The notes under the pieces are model-generated. The model searched no databases and was not told the origin of the DNA. It was given only the letters and a program-made list of their open reading frames with translations. From NCBI GenBank assembly GCA_964495075.1, contig CAZBUJ010000001.1, positions 1-64,000 of the forward strand: a DNA stretch of 64,000 nucleotides. Direction: 5' to 3'. Shown here piece after piece: positions 60,982-64,000 of this stretch (position 1 is the first letter of the stretch; each line of letters begins with the position of its first letter). The DNA is from JAFGJQ01 sp964495075 (GTDB taxonomy: Bacteria > Planctomycetota > Phycisphaerae > UBA1845). The position numbers were made by a program, and so were the translations under genes.

Positions 60982-62348
60982 CGTACGCTTGCCGTTTCGT
61001 TAACCTGGCTGTCGGCGGTCGGCTCGCCGGCTTCGTCTTCCTCCGCGAGCCGCGTGGGCGCCGGCGACGCCGGACTCGCCTCGTGGTCGGCCTGGCGGCG
61101 GATGGGTGACCCGTCCTTGAGCTTGTCGAGACTGCGGTAGGGGCCCACGATGACCTCCGCGTCCGTCTCGATGCCCGCGAGGAGCTCGACCCGTGTCAGA
61201 TCGGCGATGCCCGTGGTGACGAGTCGCGGATGGGCCTCGTCGCCGTCCACGCAGAACACGACTTTGATGTGCTGGGCTTTGCCCTGGCGACCCACGTGTC
61301 CCAGACTCTCCTGGCTCCGGTCGAACTCGCGAACGAGGTCCTCCGGTAAGTCCTTTCGTTTCCGGTGCACGACCGCCTGGAGCGGCACCGTGAGCGCATC
61401 GCTCTTTCGGGCGACCTGGACCTCGACGTTGGCCGTCATGCCCGGCCTGACGCTGGGGTCATCCGTTTCCACCAGGATCAGCGTCTCGAACGTCACGACG
61501 TCCCGGCCCGCGGGGCGACTGCCGGAAGTCGCCACTCGCAGCACGCGACCGGGCAGGGCGCGGTGCGGGTCGTTGGGCAGGTAGATCTCCACCGGCTGAT
61601 CCGGGCGGACCAGGTGGATGTCCGATTCGTCCACCCGGGCCCTGACCTGCATGCGGGACATGTCCGTGATCACCATGATCACCGTGCCGGGGTTGTTCAT
61701 CGTGCCGGTCACCACGACTTCGCCGGCCTCCGCGTGCAGCGTGGACACCACGCCGTTGATGGGCGAGGTGATCACGGTTTTGTTCAAGTCCTCGCGGGCC
61801 CGGCGCAACATGGCGTCCGCTTCGGCCAGCTGCTGCTTGCCGATCTCGACGGCGGCCTGGGCTTTCACCAGCCGCGTGCGGTAGTCTGATATTTCGATGG
61901 CACTCGTGGCGTGGGCGGCGGCCAACCGCTCCTGCCGTGCGTAGTCCCGCTCGGATTTGAACAAATCCGCTTCCGCTTGACGGATCACGGCCTTGAGTCG
62001 GCCCACGCTCGCCTCGCCCGATTCGACCATCGCGCGGAACTCGTCATCGTTGAGCCGGCACAACAGTTCGCCGGCCTCGACCCGGTCGCCTTCCTCTACC
62101 GGCATCGCTTCGATCTTGGCCGCGATCTCCGAGCGGATCTCGACGTCGAGCACGGCCTCGATGTCGCCCGGTGCGTGCACCGTCTGCACGATGGTCTGTC
62201 GCCGCGGCGTGACGACATCGACGTCCAGCGACTCGGGCGGCGCCACGTGGAACAGCGGGAGCTGGTTGTCGTCACGCCGGAGCCAGTTCAGGCTGAACAC
62301 GCCGACGATCACCGCGAGCCCCACCGCGAGCGTGATGAACTTCTTCAT
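60978..62348 (-). CDS. efflux periplasmic adaptor (MacA-like)
   Basis: A 456-residue adaptor of the HlyD/MacA/RND type. A signal-anchor (4-22) precedes the lipoyl-like halves (TIVQTVHAPGDIEAVLDVEIRSEIAAKIEAMPVEEGDRVEAGELLCRL), a coiled-coil hairpin (about 105-190) and the returning part GVVSTLHAEAGEVVVTGTMNNPG. A beta-barrel and C-terminal domain (RVLRVATSG, VRPGMTANVEVQV) follow. The last 40 residues are acidic and alanine-rich. It would link the MacB-like permease to an outer-membrane channel; no TolC-like gene is in the window. GGGGAG precedes the ATG. Confidence 0.92.
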   Translation of the reverse strand: MKKFITLAVGLAVIVGVFSLNWLRRDDNQLPLFHVAPPESLDVDVVTPRRQTIVQTVHAPGDIEAVLDVEIRSEIAAKIEAMPVEEGDRVEAGELLCRLNDDEFRAMVESGEASVGRLKAVIRQAEADLFKSERDYARQERLAAAHATSAIEISDYRTRLVKAQAAVEIGKQQLAEADAMLRRAREDLNKTVITSPINGVVSTLHAEAGEVVVTGTMNNPGTVIMVITDMSRMQVRARVDESDIHLVRPDQPVEIYLPNDPHRALPGRVLRVATSGSRPAGRDVVTFETLILVETDDPSVRPGMTANVEVQVARKSDALTVPLQAVVHRKRKDLPEDLVREFDRSQESLGHVGRQGKAQHIKVVFCVDGDEAHPRLVTTGIADLTRVELLAGIETDAEVIVGPYRSLDKLKDGSPIRRQADHEASPASPAPTRLAEEDEAGEPTADSQVNETASVR

Positions 62349-62385
62349 GGCCGTTGCTCCCCGAATGCCAGGCCTGTGGCACGCA

Positions 62386-63144
62386 TCAGACCGGCGCCGC
62401 CGTCCCGGCGATGGCCGGGACCGTCGCGATCGCGGTTCCGACCACCGCCAGCAGCGTACACGTGGCGATCGCGGTACGACGCGACAGTTGACCGGTGACG
62501 ATCAGGCCCGTCGCCACCAGCACCCAGAACCACACTCGAAACGGATCCACCCCCAACAGGATCGACCGGAGGATCCGCGTTGCCTCGCCGGTCGGCACGA
62601 GCAGATCGAGCGAGGTTCGGACCTCGCCGGACCGGCAGGCGATCATCATCAGCAGGCGAAGCGCGGCGGCCACGACGTCGATCACCGCGGAGTACACGCA
62701 GATGGCCAGCAGCGTCGCGTAGTCGGCCTTGTTCCCCGCCAGGGCGACCGCTGCGAACAGGACGGCTGCGATGAGCATCAAGGACGCGAGCAGCCGGATC
62801 GGCGGGCCGACGATCCCCACCATCCGCGCAATCAGCTTCGTGAACGTCGACGCCTCGCGCAGTTTCTCCATCTCTTCGGACAGCTCGCTGCGACGGAGAA
62901 TCTCGGCTTGGTCCCTTTCGAGATCGGCCTCCGCCTTGCGGGTCTGCTCGCCGATCGCCCGGTCGACGAACCCGGTCTGGACTGTCGACCAGCCAAGCCA
63001 GACGCTGACCAGGAGGAGGCAGCCCAGCGCCCATCCGTAGGCGGCGTCGTCCGCGATCCGGCGAAAGACCAGACCGGGCGCGATCAACATCTGCGGGGCG
63101 TCCGAGAGATGACGCCACCACGATGGCTTGACTACGGCTTCCAT
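62386..63144 (-). CDS. YIP1 family membrane protein
   Basis: A 252-residue membrane protein with about five hydrophobic segments. The N-terminus (APQMLIAPGLVFRRIADD) and the following transmembrane LGCLLLVSVWLGWS fit the YIP1 domain; an alpha-helical, charged loop (65-95) lies between helix 1 and helix 2. The C-terminal half holds ALAGNKADYATLLAICVYSAVID and the closing helices. Function is unknown. It ends 37 bases before the adaptor start, so it may belong to the efflux operon. The start ATG has no clear ribosome-binding site. Confidence 0.7.
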   Translation of the reverse strand: MEAVVKPSWWRHLSDAPQMLIAPGLVFRRIADDAAYGWALGCLLLVSVWLGWSTVQTGFVDRAIGEQTRKAEADLERDQAEILRRSELSEEMEKLREASTFTKLIARMVGIVGPPIRLLASLMLIAAVLFAAVALAGNKADYATLLAICVYSAVIDVVAAALRLLMMIACRSGEVRTSLDLLVPTGEATRILRSILLGVDPFRVWFWVLVATGLIVTGQLSRRTAIATCTLLAVVGTAIATVPAIAGTAAPV

Positions 63145-63528
63145 GATGTGCGATACCCGTCGTAACGGCAACCGTGGGGCGGCGCCGACGCGTCTGGCGG
63201 GCCGCCATGAACCGCAATTATAGCTCTGTTCGTCGCCGGACACCGGCTATTGACGTCGTACTCCACGTTTTGAACAATGCGTGACAATATTCGACAAGAT
63301 GCGCCGTTACCGATCGGATCGATGGAACGGATGCTCCCGTCGCGTCCGGGGACGACCGGGCGATGGCGCCGCCAGACATACGTTACCCAGCAGATGGCGT
63401 CGGATGCGATCGAGACGCGGGCCCCGTCCGCAAAACGGCGTCGTGTGCCGACAGGTAAACAGCGATCCGTCATGTCAGGCCGTCGCAGGACGCGGCGGCC
63501 GTAGGCGCGTGCGCCGGGGGCTGACTTC
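63145..63528. other. 384-base divergent intergenic stretch
   Basis: No credible gene; the open frames here have shadow composition. It should hold the promoters of the YIP1-efflux operon and the MFS-like gene. The only clear element is TATAAT on the minus strand at 63217-63222; the AT-rich patch around 63280-63300 may be part of a promoter. Nothing else is seen. Confidence 0.45.
63217..63222 (-). promoter_or_regulatory. candidate -10 box (TATAAT) for the YIP1-efflux operon
   Basis: A consensus TATAAT on the minus strand, 73 bases upstream of the YIP1 gene start. The -35 region at 16-18 bases is not close to TTGACA. Placement upstream of four tandem minus-strand genes makes it the best promoter candidate in the window. 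Confidence 0.4.
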
Positions 63529-64000
63529 GTGGATCTCATTCGCGCCGAACGGCTGCCGTTTCTCTGTCGCCGCAACTACGTCTGCGAATTCCAGCACCTG
63601 ATCGCGTGGGGCGTGGTGGCCGGCGTGGTGGAGGGCAATCTCGCCGCCGTGGTGGTGACCAAGACCTTCGGTGGCGGGCCCGTCCTGCTGTGGCTGGCGT
63701 CCACGACCCATGTCGCGATGTTCGTGACGAGCCTCCTCTGGGGCGCCTTGTGCGTGGGCCGGCGCAAGATCGCGCTGATGACCGTCTGCGTGAGCGGCGT
63801 GGCGCTGGCCCTGGCGTCCGTGGCGGCCACGCCGCACTCGCCGGCCGGCGGCACGTTTTTCGTGGCCCAGATGGCCGCGGCCCAGTTCTTCATCACCGGT
63901 GTGCTCACCATCCGGCCCGCTCTCTGGAAATCGAACTACCCGGCCGCGGCCCGCGGACAGATCATCGCGCGGTTCCAGATGGTCCGGGTGCTGACGGCCA
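63529..64000 (+). CDS. MFS-like transporter, N-terminal part (cut by window end)
   Basis: The first 157 codons of a gene that runs off the right edge. The frame begins at GTG 63529, after a TAG 27 bases upstream. The protein opens with a short amphipathic stretch (LIRAERLPFLCRRNYVCEFQ), then hydrophobic segments LIAWGVVAGVVEGNLAAVVV, LLWLASTTHVAMFVTSLLWGA, IALMTVCVSGVALALASVAAT and FFVAQMAAAQFFITGVLTI, the spacing of major facilitator proteins. Substrate is unknown. The gene is divergent from the YIP1 operon. Confidence 0.6.
   Translation, partial: MDLIRAERLPFLCRRNYVCEFQHLIAWGVVAGVVEGNLAAVVVTKTFGGGPVLLWLASTTHVAMFVTSLLWGALCVGRRKIALMTVCVSGVALALASVAATPHSPAGGTFFVAQMAAAQFFITGVLTIRPALWKSNYPAAARGQIIARFQMVRVLTA

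Noticed and set aside
1..64000. CRISPR arrays, insertion sequences, prophage or rRNA
   Set aside because: No regular spaced repeats, transposase, phage structural genes or rRNA sequence were recognised.

Overview
The window is GC-rich, densely coding bacterial chromosome with no insertion sequence, phage, CRISPR array or rRNA. It most resembles a planctomycete, probably Phycisphaerae-like. The best marker is a small membrane protein at 54344-54709 ending in a CxxC / YDLTGN / CPECG zinc ribbon, a motif I associate with that phylum. Other hints are a winged-helix/EIIA-Ntr fusion, GlmU-like sugar nucleotidyltransferase architecture, many lipoproteins and a tRNA without an encoded CCA. This is inference; no marker gene settles the taxon.

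Layout. 1-3.0 kb: a possible 3' gene end, a GNAT acetyltransferase, a secreted propeller-like protein and a beta-helix sugar nucleotidyltransferase-like protein. 3.2-7.2 kb: the most unusual locus, a three-gene operon in which a metal-efflux-type permease (SO_0444/ArsP-like) is fused in frame to an HflK-like SPFH domain, followed by an HflC-like gene with a lipobox-like N-terminus and a second HflK-like gene. 7.3-11.5 kb: housekeeping genes (YbaK-like deacylase, IMPase family, yajC, tgt, HTH-EIIA).

11.5-36.5 kb: a surface-polysaccharide region. It holds two GT-C-like membrane proteins, eight glycosyltransferases (three of them tandem GT2 paralogues), three SDR nucleotide-sugar enzymes, two sulfotransferases, a SAM methyltransferase, a Wzm/Wzt ABC exporter with a sugar-binding Wzt tail and a Wzx-like flippase. 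Together they can make activated sugars, assemble and sulfate a glycan, and export it. The minus-strand run is headed by a fusion of a degenerate RluA-like module with an RlmI-like methyltransferase, whose stop overlaps the flippase start.

36.7-46.1 kb: a class V aminotransferase, an M50 protease, a double-FHA protein, gamma-glutamyltransferase, and the selenocysteine genes selB-selA in translationally coupled order. 46.2-55.1 kb: a large putative glycosidase-like lipoprotein, a GT-C/TPR membrane protein, small lipoproteins, trpS-scpA, a metal-dependent cyclase, the zinc-ribbon protein and tRNA-Leu(UAG). 55.2-64 kb: a methyltransferase, a PhoR/PhoB-like two-component pair, a MacAB-like efflux set (adaptor, ATPase, permease) with a YIP1-like membrane protein, and the start of an MFS-like gene cut by the window end.

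Most genes have short gaps or overlapping stop/start codons. Start codons were placed by ribosome-binding site and family fit, and GTG starts are frequent.
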